Shown piece after piece: positions 1 through 6,524 of a DNA stretch of 6,662 nucleotides (position 1 is its first letter; every line of letters begins with the position of its first letter). Position numbers and translations under genes: made by a program. Below the pieces are notes generated by a model that did not search any database, was not told the DNA's origin, and was given only the letters and a program-made list of their open reading frames with translations. This DNA is from Oscillospiraceae bacterium (GTDB taxonomy: Bacteria > Bacillota_A > Clostridia > Oscillospirales > Ruminococcaceae). The stretch covers positions 1 through 6,662 of the forward strand of contig JAFQAF010000135.1 of the NCBI GenBank assembly GCA_017400025.1. The letters are read 5' to 3'.

Positions 1-713
1 ATTTCGTCAGGTTCTTCGTTTCTGATGCGTTCAACTTCCAGTTTTTCGTATCTGAAGCCGGCCCTGTCACAGGCTGCCAGCACTGTGTCCATTGTGATGT
101 TGCCTGCAACTGTAAGCAGCATCTGGGACGGTGAATAAAAAGCCTTTGCACAGTCATACAGCATTTTGTCTGTGATATGGGATATGCTTTCAACTGTGCC
201 GGCAATATCGTCACGGACTGTATGGTTTACAAACAGTCCCTCCAGCACACCGAAAAGCAGGCGCCAGTTTGCACTGTCGTCATACATTTTGATTTCCTGG
301 CCGATTATACCCTGCTCTTTTGCAACCGTCTGTGGGGTAAAATATGGTGTTGTAACAAAGTTCAGCAGGATATCCAGAGATTCGTCAACATTGTCTGTAG
401 CTGTAAAAATATAGCAGGTTTTGTCAAAGCTTGTGAATGCATTGGCGTTTGCACCTGTTTTTGCATATTTCAGAAAAGCGTCACCGTCTTCGTTTTCAAA
501 CATTTTGTGTTCCAGAAAGTGTGCAACGCCGGCAGGTATATCATATCTTTCGCCGTTCATAATAAAACTTCTGTCTACAGAGCCGAAGTTTGTGGCAAAG
601 ACAGCATGAACAGCATTGTAACCAGGCATATTGTAAACAGCTATCTGCAGACCGGAATCTGTATTTACCAGCTGATAGCTTTCCTTTAAAATATTGTTTC
701 TGATTTCTGTCAT
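1..713 (-). CDS. ymfH: M16 zinc metallopeptidase, YmfH-like, catalytic subunit (C-terminal part outside the window)
   Basis: The first 237 codons of a peptidase of the insulinase/pitrilysin family M16 are visible; the rest lies beyond the left edge. The protein begins MTEIRNNILKESYQLV. The inverted zinc motif HxxEH is intact as HFLEH at residues 65-69, within GVAHFLEHKMFE. The downstream pair of glutamates spaced by seven (E133 and E140, in EQGIIGQEI) fits the family's third zinc ligand and its helper. The start at 713 is supported by AAGGA (721-725) seven bases upstream, which overlaps the stop codon of the preceding gene; the gap between the two genes is only 10 bases. In Bacillus subtilis the paired homologues are YmfF and YmfH, also written YfmF/YfmH in databases, which label them as associated with EF-P 5-aminopentanol modification. 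Inference: it forms a heterodimer with the upstream product and supplies the active site. The substrate is unknown; related pairs also process peptides. Confidence 0.9.
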   Translation of the reverse strand, partial: MTEIRNNILKESYQLVNTDSGLQIAVYNMPGYNAVHAVFATNFGSVDRSFIMNGERYDIPAGVAHFLEHKMFENEDGDAFLKYAKTGANANAFTSFDKTCYIFTATDNVDESLDILLNFVTTPYFTPQTVAKEQGIIGQEIKMYDDSANWRLLFGVLEGLFVNHTVRDDIAGTVESISHITDKMLYDCAKAFYSPSQMLLTVAGNITMDTVLAACDRAGFRYEKLEVERIRNEEPDE

Positions 714-723
714 AGTATTTTCC

Positions 724-1974
724 TTATTTAGATATAGTATAAATCACATTGAGATTCAGCAGTTTAAGCACATTTTTAATATCTTCTGCTGTAACTTTTT
801 CCACTCTTTCCATAACGTCTTCCGGTGTCATGGATGTGCCGCGGACAGCTTCGTTGAGGTACCATGCCTCCAGGCCGTGAAGGCCGTCATAGTTTGTCTT
901 GAGGCTGTTTTTTATAACCAGTTTTGTTTCCAGAATTTCCTGCGGGTCAATTTCGCCGTTTATCAGTGCAGACAGCTCTTCCTGGACAGCATCGATTGTA
1001 CGCTGTGTGTTCTGGTGTTCCACACCGGAATCCACACTCATTGAGGATGTGAAACCGTTGAAACCTGCAGCACAGTAGTAGCACAGGCTCTGTTTTTCAC
1101 GCACATTTTTGAAAAGACGTGATGACGGTGTGCCGCCGTAAAGTGCAGAAGCCACCAGCATATGGTATCTTTCGTCCTCTGTAAGCAGACGGGATGTGGT
1201 GTACATAAGGCAGATTTTGCCCTGTGTTGTATCCATTTTTTCCGTAAAGGAACGTATCTCTGTGCAAGGCATAGCTGTTACCGGCAGCACTTCTGTGCCG
1301 CTTTCACGTTCAAAGGAAAATGCTTCCTTAAGCTTTTCAACTGTTGCGCCTGCATTGTTTGCAGTGATAAAAATTTCCACCACACTGTTTTTCAGCAGCT
1401 GTGTATAGCATTCATAAAGTTCTGATGCAGTTATTGCATCAATCTCATCTATATAGCCCAGTCTTTCAACGCCGTTTATACCGTCACCAAAGAATTTTCT
1501 GCGGGCATTTTTTACGCAGTAACCGCGTTTGTCATTGATTTCGCCTTCTATTTCTTCCCTGAGCTTGTATTTTTCCACCTGGAGCCATTCTTCGATAAAC
1601 GCGCCGTTTTCAAGACAAGGGCGGAACATAACGCCCAGGAGCACACTGCACATTTCCAGCAGCAGGTCTTCATTTTCAAGGCAGTATTCGTTCTTTATAC
1701 CCTGTGCAGTAAAGCGGAGGCAGCGGTTTGCTCCTATTACTGAAGATGAAACCATAAGCTGTGAAGAATACATTCTGTTCAGTTTGCGGGAAAACAGCTG
1801 CATATTCGGATAATCTTCATATGCTCTTTCCAGCAGGCCGGGAAGAAGGGCATACATTGTGGCTTTGTTTCTTTCATTGGGAACTATCAGGCTGATGCTG
1901 AGCCTGTTTCTTTTGAATTTATCATTCGGGAGCTGTGTAAGATGCACGTTTGGAGCAATCAATTCTCTGTTCAT
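724..1974 (-). CDS. ymfF: M16 family peptidase-like protein, YmfF-like, non-catalytic subunit
   Basis: This 416-residue protein has the two-domain layout of an M16 half-molecule. At the place where an active member carries HxxEH it reads LLPGLLERAYEDYP (residues 43-56): one glutamate remains but both zinc histidines are missing. The C-terminal domain keeps the family's arginine/tyrosine region (SSRLFKNVREKQSLCYY, R292 and Y299/Y300), which in M16 heterodimers contributes to substrate binding. It is therefore read as the catalytically dead partner of the next gene. Its length is close to that of B. subtilis YmfF (about 425 residues). The start at 1974 has AGGAG (1980-1984) five bases upstream. 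No signal peptide or membrane segment is visible, so it is probably cytoplasmic. The name is moderately sure; family membership is very sure. Confidence 0.87.
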   Translation of the reverse strand: MNRELIAPNVHLTQLPNDKFKRNRLSISLIVPNERNKATMYALLPGLLERAYEDYPNMQLFSRKLNRMYSSQLMVSSSVIGANRCLRFTAQGIKNEYCLENEDLLLEMCSVLLGVMFRPCLENGAFIEEWLQVEKYKLREEIEGEINDKRGYCVKNARRKFFGDGINGVERLGYIDEIDAITASELYECYTQLLKNSVVEIFITANNAGATVEKLKEAFSFERESGTEVLPVTAMPCTEIRSFTEKMDTTQGKICLMYTTSRLLTEDERYHMLVASALYGGTPSSRLFKNVREKQSLCYYCAAGFNGFTSSMSVDSGVEHQNTQRTIDAVQEELSALINGEIDPQEILETKLVIKNSLKTNYDGLHGLEAWYLNEAVRGTSMTPEDVMERVEKVTAEDIKNVLKLLNLNVIYTISK

Positions 1975-2012
1975 AATATCTCCTGTTTATTAATCGTAAT
2001 ATCTAAAAATAT

Positions 2013-2041
2013 ATTATACCATATTATTTCAAAAATAAAAA
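2013..2041 (-). promoter_or_regulatory. Putative sigma-A promoter of the ymfF-ymfH operon (extended -10)
   Basis: Read on the minus strand, TGGTATAAT (2021-2013) is a consensus -10 with the TGn extension. The hexamer 17 bases upstream (TTTTTA, 2041-2036) is a poor -35, which is typical of extended -10 promoters. Transcription would begin near 2006, giving a leader of about 30 bases before the ymfF start. The -35 area coincides with the U-tract of the preceding terminator. Confidence 0.6.
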
Positions 2042-2056
2042 GGCTCACAAGAGCCT
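2031..2056 (-). terminator. Rho-independent terminator of the ACT/aspartokinase-like operon
   Basis: On the minus strand a perfect 6-bp stem AGGCTC / GAGCCT (2056-2051 and 2046-2041) with a TTGT loop is followed by TTTTATTTTT. The stem begins within the TAG stop codon of the aspartokinase-like gene (2057-2055), so coding sequence, terminator and the next promoter are packed without spare bases. Confidence 0.85.
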
Positions 2057-3026
2057 ATTTAATGAAATACTGGTGAATTTTCTGTACCGCAAGGTCGGCA
2101 ACTGTTTTATCAACTATAACGGATATTTTAATTTCACTGGTGCTGATAAAACGCAGGCTGATATCGTTTTCATAAAGAATTCTGAAAACCTGCGCCGCCA
2201 CGCCAATACCGGACTGTACACCGGAGCCCACCACTGACACCTTGGCAACATTATCCATAACCACAATTTCCGTAAAGCCAAGCTCACACTGTTTTTCCCT
2301 GAGGATTTTTTCAGTCAGCTGTCTGTCTGCCCTGTGTATAGTAAAACTGATATCCTGTCTGCCATAATCAGAAGCAGGCAGAGAAATCATATCAACTACA
2401 ACGCCCGCATCACTTACTGCCTGAAAAATGCGGTAAGATATACCTTTTTTATCCGGTATATCCACAAGGGAAACTATACATATATCCGGCTCTTTTATAA
2501 TGCCCTTTACCATAGAGGTGCCCAGGCTCATAACTTCTTTTATAACTGTACCCCTGCCGTCAGGTTTTTCATATGAAAGCATATGAAGTGCCACGCCGTA
2601 TTTTTTGGCTGTTTCCACCATGGCACTGTTTACTTCGTTATATCCGCCGGAGCAGATTTCCGAAACTTCGTCATAGTCAATTTTATCCAGGCGCTGTGCA
2701 TATTCGGCATTTTCGGGGTCTGCAGTATACAGACCGTCGTTTTTTATATACACCTGGCATGTACTGCAGTATATGCTGAAAGCACATTCAACAGCCAGTT
2801 TTGCCGCATCCTTTTCAGCCCTCAGCAGCATAAGAGGGCTGTCTGTCGCTGTAACATCAATAGGGCTGTCTATAAGCTTGATTTCCTCGGAACAATACTG
2901 TGCGCTGTATTCTTTTTCACACACCAATACAACCCTCTGTCCGTCCAGCAGATCGGGCTCATACAGAGGGCGTATATCTATGTGGTTTTTTGCGCAGTTT
3001 CCTATATATTTTACCGTATATGCCAT
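2055..3026 (-). CDS. Aspartokinase-like protein with tandem ACT domains and a degenerate, shortened kinase domain
   Basis: The 323-residue product matches the C-terminal part of class-II-type aspartokinases (LysC). KNDGLYTADP (95-104) corresponds to the usual TDVDGVYTADPR, followed by a recognisable DYDEVSEICSGG helix. ACT1 spans about 175-255, and ACT2 about 260-323 with VVGSGVQSGIGVAAQVF and ISTSEIKISVIV. The catalytic N-terminus is abnormal: the KFGGTSV start has become KYIGNCA (6-12), the GRGGSD loop appears as LRAEKD (68-73), and about 80 residues normally between them are missing (family length about 400). The TD pair of TDVDG is also lost. The frame is open and uninterrupted, so it does not look like a decaying pseudogene. 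It follows the ACT gene after one base (TGA-T-ATG) with no good ribosome binding site, implying translational coupling. Inference: a non-enzymatic regulatory subunit or amino-acid sensor, comparable in idea to the ACT-only beta subunit of B. subtilis LysC. The effector is unknown. Confidence 0.83.
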   Translation of the reverse strand: MAYTVKYIGNCAKNHIDIRPLYEPDLLDGQRVVLVCEKEYSAQYCSEEIKLIDSPIDVTATDSPLMLLRAEKDAAKLAVECAFSIYCSTCQVYIKNDGLYTADPENAEYAQRLDKIDYDEVSEICSGGYNEVNSAMVETAKKYGVALHMLSYEKPDGRGTVIKEVMSLGTSMVKGIIKEPDICIVSLVDIPDKKGISYRIFQAVSDAGVVVDMISLPASDYGRQDISFTIHRADRQLTEKILREKQCELGFTEIVVMDNVAKVSVVGSGVQSGIGVAAQVFRILYENDISLRFISTSEIKISVIVDKTVADLAVQKIHQYFIK

Positions 3027-3027
3027 A

Positions 3028-3462
3028 TCACATATCCCGCATAATGCGTTTTGCTGTCACTACGAAAGACTGCCGTTTCATTTCTTCTATAAGGCTTTCC
3101 AAGTCACCTATCATATCCTTTACTTTCATTGTAAGTGATACAGCTGCTGTGCCGTCTACCGGGGCTGCCTGGGTTATTGTGACAATACTTATATTGTATT
3201 TGGCAATGAGTTTGAGAAGATTCTGCAGTGCACCAAGTTCATCCATAAGAACAACGTGAACAGCCACCACTGTCTTTGTTTCACTTACATCAAATACCTT
3301 GTCTTTATATTTATAGAGGGCACTGCGGGAAATATCCACTTCCTTTGCAGCTGCAGATAAATTTTTTACACTGCCTGCCGCCAGCAGTTCTTTTGCTCTG
3401 ACAACCTTGAGAAATACGTCAGGTAAAACATCACTGTCTACCAATAAGAATTTTTTCGCCAT
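3028..3462 (-). CDS. pheB: ACT domain-containing protein, PheB/UPF0735 family
   Basis: This 144-residue protein matches the PheB (UPF0735, COG4492) family in length and layout. The N-terminal half has a helix-turn-helix-like segment (about 31-57) with the family hallmark ISRSALYKYKDKVF. The C-terminal half is a single ACT domain (about 65-135), starting VVAVHVVLMDELGALQNLL with the conserved D/G turn for amino-acid binding. B. subtilis PheB was once called a chorismate mutase, but nothing here supports an enzyme. Family members often sit beside hom, pheA or threonine genes, so an amino-acid-responsive regulatory role is the usual guess. The start at 3462 has AGAGGT five bases upstream, and a good promoter lies at 3512-3540. 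It is the first gene of a two-gene operon with the aspartokinase-like gene. Family assignment is firm; function is not established. Confidence 0.9.
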   Translation of the reverse strand: MAKKFLLVDSDVLPDVFLKVVRAKELLAAGSVKNLSAAAKEVDISRSALYKYKDKVFDVSETKTVVAVHVVLMDELGALQNLLKLIAKYNISIVTITQAAPVDGTAAVSLTMKVKDMIGDLESLIEEMKRQSFVVTAKRIMRDM

Positions 3463-3511
3463 AAATTACCTCTTTTTCCGCTATGGGAATACAATTGTTT
3501 TCGATATTAAT

Positions 3512-3540
3512 ATATTAAAACATATCAGACCTTTTTTCAA
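3512..3540 (-). promoter_or_regulatory. Sigma-A promoter of the ACT/aspartokinase-like operon
   Basis: On the minus strand TTGAAA (3540-3535), a 17-base spacer and TAATAT (3517-3512) form a near-consensus promoter. Initiation near 3505 would leave a leader of about 43 bases, too short for a lysine riboswitch or T-box. The bases between this promoter and the recR terminator (3541-3640) hold no gene that I can support. Confidence 0.75.
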
Positions 3541-3640
3541 TATGCAAAATAGATAATTTTTTCACAAAATGTTATACTATGAAACACATCCGAGGAATTT
3601 TGTTTTCCGTAAGCCTAATCAAACTGCCATACCACAGTTA

Positions 3641-3678
3641 TATAAAAACAAAAGCCTGTGCATAAAGCACAGGCTTTT
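3641..3678 (-). terminator. Rho-independent terminator of the dnaX-ybaB-recR operon
   Basis: On the minus strand a perfect 12-bp stem AAAAGCCTGTGC / GCACAGGCTTTT (3678-3667 and 3661-3650) with loop TTTAT is followed by GTTTTTATA. It starts 10 bases after the recR stop codon. The A-rich/T-rich flanks could make it weakly active in the other direction too, but no rightward gene reaches it. Confidence 0.93.
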
Positions 3679-3687
3679 ACTGTATTC

Positions 3688-4290
3688 CTATATTTCTCTT
3701 CTTCCTTCAAGCGCACGGTAAAGTGTAACTTCATCAGCGTACTCAAGAGAAGCTCCCACAGGCAGGCCATAGGCAAGGCGTGTAACCTTTATCCCCAATG
3801 GTTTTACCAGGCGGGAAATATACATTGCAGTGGTTTCCCCTTCAATAGTAGGGCTTGTGGCCATAATCACTTCTTTTACTGTATCGTCCTGCAGGCGTGC
3901 CAGCAGTTCCTTTACAGTAAGCTGTTCAGCAGATATGCCGTCCATAGGTGAAATAAGTCCGTGGAGTACGTGATACATACCTTTGTACTCCCTTGTTTTT
4001 TCAAATGTGGCCACATCTCTCGGGCTTTCCACTATGCATATTACACTGGCATCCCTTTTGCCGGATGAACACACCGGACAAAGGTCTTTATCTGTATAGT
4101 TCCGGCATACAGGGCAACGCTTTATCTTTGTTTTCACATCGATAATTGACGCTGCAAAATCCTGTGCATCTTTTTCATCCATGGAAAGAACCCGGTATGC
4201 CATTCTTGTGGCACCCTTTCGCCCCACGCCCGGAAGACGTGAAAAATTGGCTATCAGTCTTTCCAGGGATTCTGCATTATACTGTGCCAT
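3688..4290 (-). CDS. recR: Recombination mediator protein RecR
   Basis: The 200-residue length is standard for RecR, which with RecF and RecO loads RecA onto SSB-coated single-stranded gaps. In order it shows an N-terminal helix-hairpin-helix (FSRLPGVGRKGATRMAYRVL, 16-35), a four-cysteine zinc finger (C59, C62, C71, C74) and a Toprim domain. The Toprim domain opens with ICIVESPRD (84-92), with the acidic pair E88 and D92, followed by YHVLHGLISPMDGI. The C-terminus ends with the typical GLPVGASLEYADEVTLYRALEGRREI pattern, here with Ala-Ser where many homologues have Gly-Asp or Gly-Gly. It starts two bases after the ybaB stop codon. No convincing Shine-Dalgarno is visible just upstream (CGTATTTTAATT), so its translation is probably coupled to ybaB. 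It is the last gene of the operon. Confidence 0.98.
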   Translation of the reverse strand: MAQYNAESLERLIANFSRLPGVGRKGATRMAYRVLSMDEKDAQDFAASIIDVKTKIKRCPVCRNYTDKDLCPVCSSGKRDASVICIVESPRDVATFEKTREYKGMYHVLHGLISPMDGISAEQLTVKELLARLQDDTVKEVIMATSPTIEGETTAMYISRLVKPLGIKVTRLAYGLPVGASLEYADEVTLYRALEGRREI

Positions 4291-4292
4291 AA

Positions 4293-4640
4293 TTAAAATA
4301 CGCCCGGTACGTTGAGACCGTTTGTGATTTTACCCATTTCTGCTTCGCTTTCCATTCTTGCTTTTGTAATAGCATCGTTTACTGCAGCAGCAACAAGGTC
4401 TTCCAGCATTTCGATATCATCAGGATCGATTGCATTAGGGTCAATTTTGATAGCTACAACGTCGTGTTTGCCTGTTACAGTTGCTTTTACCAGACCGGAG
4501 CCAGCTTCACCTGTATATTCTGTGATGTCCAGTCTGTCCTGCAGTTCCTTCATATCGTCCTGCATTTTCTGTGCCTGTTTGATAATCCGGTTCATGTTCT
4601 GTGGGCCGCCGCCCATGCCTTTTGGCAGTCTTGCTTTCAT
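4293..4640 (-). CDS. ybaB: YbaB/EbfC family nucleoid-associated protein
   Basis: This small DNA-binding protein of 115 residues is normally encoded between dnaX and recR, exactly as here. It has the family layout: a flexible Gly-rich N-terminus (KGMGGGPQNMNRI), an amphipathic helix with coiled-coil character (about 16-40, KQAQKMQDDMKELQDRL), a central beta-sheet segment (GSGLVKATVTGKHDVVAIKID) with the usual acidic PNAIDPDDIEMLEDLV helix, and a C-terminus ending NGLNVPGVF. Family members form dimers that bind DNA without strict sequence specificity; a link to recombination or repair is suggested by the conserved neighbourhood. The start at 4640 has AAGGAGA (4648-4654) seven bases upstream, within the 19-base gap after dnaX. 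In-frame ATG codons further in lie inside the conserved helix and are rejected as starts. Confidence 0.96.
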   Translation of the reverse strand: MKARLPKGMGGGPQNMNRIIKQAQKMQDDMKELQDRLDITEYTGEAGSGLVKATVTGKHDVVAIKIDPNAIDPDDIEMLEDLVAAAVNDAITKARMESEAEMGKITNGLNVPGVF

Positions 4641-4659
4641 ATATGGTTCTCCTTAAAAA

Positions 4660-6321
4660 TTAATCTTTTATATTCACCTGAACACCCTTATTCTGTAGTG
4701 CCAGGATATCTTGTAAACTGTCGTGATGCTGCTGTGCAAACATATGTGCTATGTTTCTGTAGCCGCCTATATTGTACGGGCGGCCGCAGGCGTCAAAAAT
4801 AGCCTTTTTGATTATGCCGTTCACCTCTTTGTTGGTGCGGATATATTCGTTGAAGCCGTCACTGCCCTTGATATAAATAATGTTGTCATACAGATATGCA
4901 ACAGAATTTTTCAGCAGTGAGTGCAGTGGTATGTCCATATCCGCCAGCAGGTCAATCACCTGCTGCCACCAGGCGAATTCTGCAGGTTTGTCCCCTGTTT
5001 TCTGTACAGGTTTCTGCACAGTTGCTGCCTGATTCTGCACAGGTTTCGGCCGAGGTACAGTATTTGTCTGCTGTGGTATTTCAGCAGTTACCGCCGGCTG
5101 TTTTGCTTCATTCTGAGGAGGTACAGTTTCTTTCACAGGCTGTGAAACCGCTTCTTCCGCCAGCTGTTTTTCCGGCTGTGGAACCAGCTGTGCCTGGGCG
5201 ATGTTCTCTGCCGGGCGGAGATGCACAACCTGGGGCGCCTGCTGTGTATTGCACATTGAATATACAGCAATATCCAGTGCTATTTTTGCATTCCGGCCTT
5301 TTGTTATGCTGTCCAGCGCATCTGTGAAACAGTTGAGTGCAAATGAAATAAAATTGTGTGAGCAGGTTTTTGCCTGTTCTTTCAGTTTTTCAAACTTTTC
5401 CCGGGAAATACCCAGCAGCTGCGGTGTGCTGCCCACAAGGTTGGCAATAAGCAGGTTGCTGAAATGGTTTATAAGTTCCTCACACAGCCTTCTCAGGTCT
5501 ATGCTTCTCTGATTCAGCACCAGCAGATTCTGCAGCGATGCACCCATATCGCCTGCTATAAGTGACTGTGCAAAAGCAAAAACATCATCTTCCTTTGACA
5601 CACCTACAAGGTTTGAAACTGTTTCTTCGTCAATATGGTTTCCGGCTGAAACACAAGTGTCCAGAATACTGTTTGCATCACGCATAGCACCGTCTGAAAG
5701 AGTGGCTATAAGCTTTGCAGCACCGGGGGTAAGGCTGATATTTTCTTCTTTTGCTATATCCAGCAGGGCATCGGCAATATCTTCCACTGCCAGTTTTGTG
5801 AAATCGTATCTCTGGCAGCGTGAAAGGATGGTTGCAGGCACTTTGTGTATTTCTGTTGTGGCAAGAATAAAGATAACGTGTGCAGGCGGCTCCTCCAGTG
5901 TTTTCAGCAGAGCATTGAAGGCAGCCGGTGAAAGCATGTGCACTTCGTCTATGATATAAACACGGTATTTTGCCATAACCGGCAGGTAGTTTACTTCGTT
6001 CAGCACATCACGAATATCTTCAACAGAGTTGTTTGAAGCCGCGTCCATTTCAGTAACATCATATATCGATTCATTTTCGATACCTTTGCATACATCGCAT
6101 TCAAGACAAGGCTCCCCGTTTATGGGATGAAGGCAGTTTACAGCTTTTGCAAAGATTTTTGCACAGCTGGTTTTACCTGTGCCGCGTGTGCCGGTAAACA
6201 GAAACGCATGACCTATTTTGCCTGCAGCAATCTGATTTTTCAGCGCTTCTACCACAAATTTCTGGCCGATAACCTGGCTGAAGGTTTTCGGGCGGTATTT
6301 TCTGTACAGGGCAATATGCAT
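4660..6321 (-). CDS. dnaX: DNA polymerase III subunit gamma/tau (clamp loader ATPase)
   Basis: The 553-residue protein is the AAA+ motor that opens the beta clamp and, as tau, ties the clamp loader to the polymerase and helicase. Visible in order: the ALYRKYRP start, Walker A GTRGTGKT (44-51), a zinc-binding cysteine set (C63, C72, C75, C78), Walker B DEVH (125-128), sensor 1 around ATTEIHK (154-160), the SRC motif with arginine finger R168 (167-169), and sensor 2 GAMRDANS with R214. Domain III runs to about 358. A Pro/Gln-rich linker follows (about 360-450), then a compact tau C-terminal domain (about 450-553). The start at 6321 has a strong AAGGAGGT (6328-6335) and gives the family N-terminus. 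No A-rich slippery heptamer lies in or near the linker, so there is no sign of a gamma form made by programmed frameshifting. It is first of the three protein genes and is probably co-transcribed from the SRP RNA promoter. Confidence 0.98.
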   Translation of the reverse strand: MHIALYRKYRPKTFSQVIGQKFVVEALKNQIAAGKIGHAFLFTGTRGTGKTSCAKIFAKAVNCLHPINGEPCLECDVCKGIENESIYDVTEMDAASNNSVEDIRDVLNEVNYLPVMAKYRVYIIDEVHMLSPAAFNALLKTLEEPPAHVIFILATTEIHKVPATILSRCQRYDFTKLAVEDIADALLDIAKEENISLTPGAAKLIATLSDGAMRDANSILDTCVSAGNHIDEETVSNLVGVSKEDDVFAFAQSLIAGDMGASLQNLLVLNQRSIDLRRLCEELINHFSNLLIANLVGSTPQLLGISREKFEKLKEQAKTCSHNFISFALNCFTDALDSITKGRNAKIALDIAVYSMCNTQQAPQVVHLRPAENIAQAQLVPQPEKQLAEEAVSQPVKETVPPQNEAKQPAVTAEIPQQTNTVPRPKPVQNQAATVQKPVQKTGDKPAEFAWWQQVIDLLADMDIPLHSLLKNSVAYLYDNIIYIKGSDGFNEYIRTNKEVNGIIKKAIFDACGRPYNIGGYRNIAHMFAQQHHDSLQDILALQNKGVQVNIKD

Positions 6322-6356
6322 TGAACTACCTCCTTATTTTGAAAATAGGACAGGCT

Positions 6357-6380
6357 ATAACGCAAACGCGTTTGCATTAT
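6357..6380 (-). repeat. 24-base hairpin/palindrome between the SRP RNA and dnaX
   Basis: The core GCAAACGCGTTTGC (6362-6375) is a perfect palindrome and is flanked by ATAA/TTAT arms. In the minus-strand RNA the whole element folds into a 10-bp stem with one U-G wobble and a CGCG loop; in the plus-strand RNA the same position is a C-A mismatch. No U-tract follows, so it is not a standard terminator. It could be a processing signal, a readthrough attenuator or a protein-binding site resembling LacI-family operators. Confidence 0.6.
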
Positions 6381-6383
6381 CAC

Positions 6384-6488
6384 ATATACAAAGAGAGCTT
6401 GGCATCGCAGGGAGAATCCCCTTAGTGCTGCTTGGTTCCCCACCTGACACGGTTCGGAGCCTGCCCTCGTGCGGCCCTCTTTGTATAT
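6384..6488 (-). ncRNA. ffs: Signal recognition particle RNA, small bacterial type (4.5S/scRNA)
   Basis: The minus strand carries the invariant SRP RNA apical core: GTCAGGT, then GG, a GGAA tetraloop, CC, then AAGCAGC (within about 6424-6450). This has the same symmetric and asymmetric internal loop layout as E. coli 4.5S RNA. The ends pair in a perfect 12-bp stem (6477-6488 with 6384-6395), and inner helices such as GCAGG/CCTGC and GTG/CAC extend the rod. The length of about 105 nt means a small SRP RNA without an Alu domain. Together with Ffh it targets nascent membrane and secreted proteins. A promoter lies about 37 bases upstream, and the position directly before dnaX is conserved in Bacillota. 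Exact mature ends are inferred from pairing and may be trimmed from a longer precursor. Confidence 0.94.
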
Positions 6489-6524
6489 CTGACAACGCCG
6501 ATAGCACTGTCCTTTAACTATTCT

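Noticed and set aside
177..689. A 170-residue plus-strand reading frame
   Set aside because: The minus strand here encodes the M16 protein with HFLEH and paired glutamates; the plus frame is its antisense shadow with no ribosome binding site or family features.
3463..3505. Lysine riboswitch or T-box leader upstream of the ACT operon
   Set aside because: The predicted leader is only about 43 bases and contains no T-box sequence or riboswitch-like set of helices.
3573..3680. Possible plus-strand small RNA or 28-codon peptide: a TGTTATACT -10-like box, ATG at 3579, ending in the recR hairpin
   Set aside because: There is no -35 at the right spacing, no ribosome binding site, and the hairpin is fully explained as the recR operon terminator.
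4801..4815. AAAAAG run in dnaX (minus strand, ATC AAA AAG) as a possible frameshift site for a gamma form
   Set aside because: The heptamer is CAAAAAG, not AAAAAAG, and it lies near the C-terminus rather than at the domain III/linker border.
4896..5327. A 143-residue Pro/Val-rich plus-strand reading frame
   Set aside because: It is the antisense shadow of the Pro/Gln-rich linker of dnaX, which has an unmistakable domain layout on the other strand.
6249..6443. A 64-residue minus-strand reading frame running through the SRP RNA into the dnaX start
   Set aside because: It overlaps the SRP RNA fold and the dnaX N-terminus in another frame, lacks a good ribosome binding site, and its protein shows no recognisable features.
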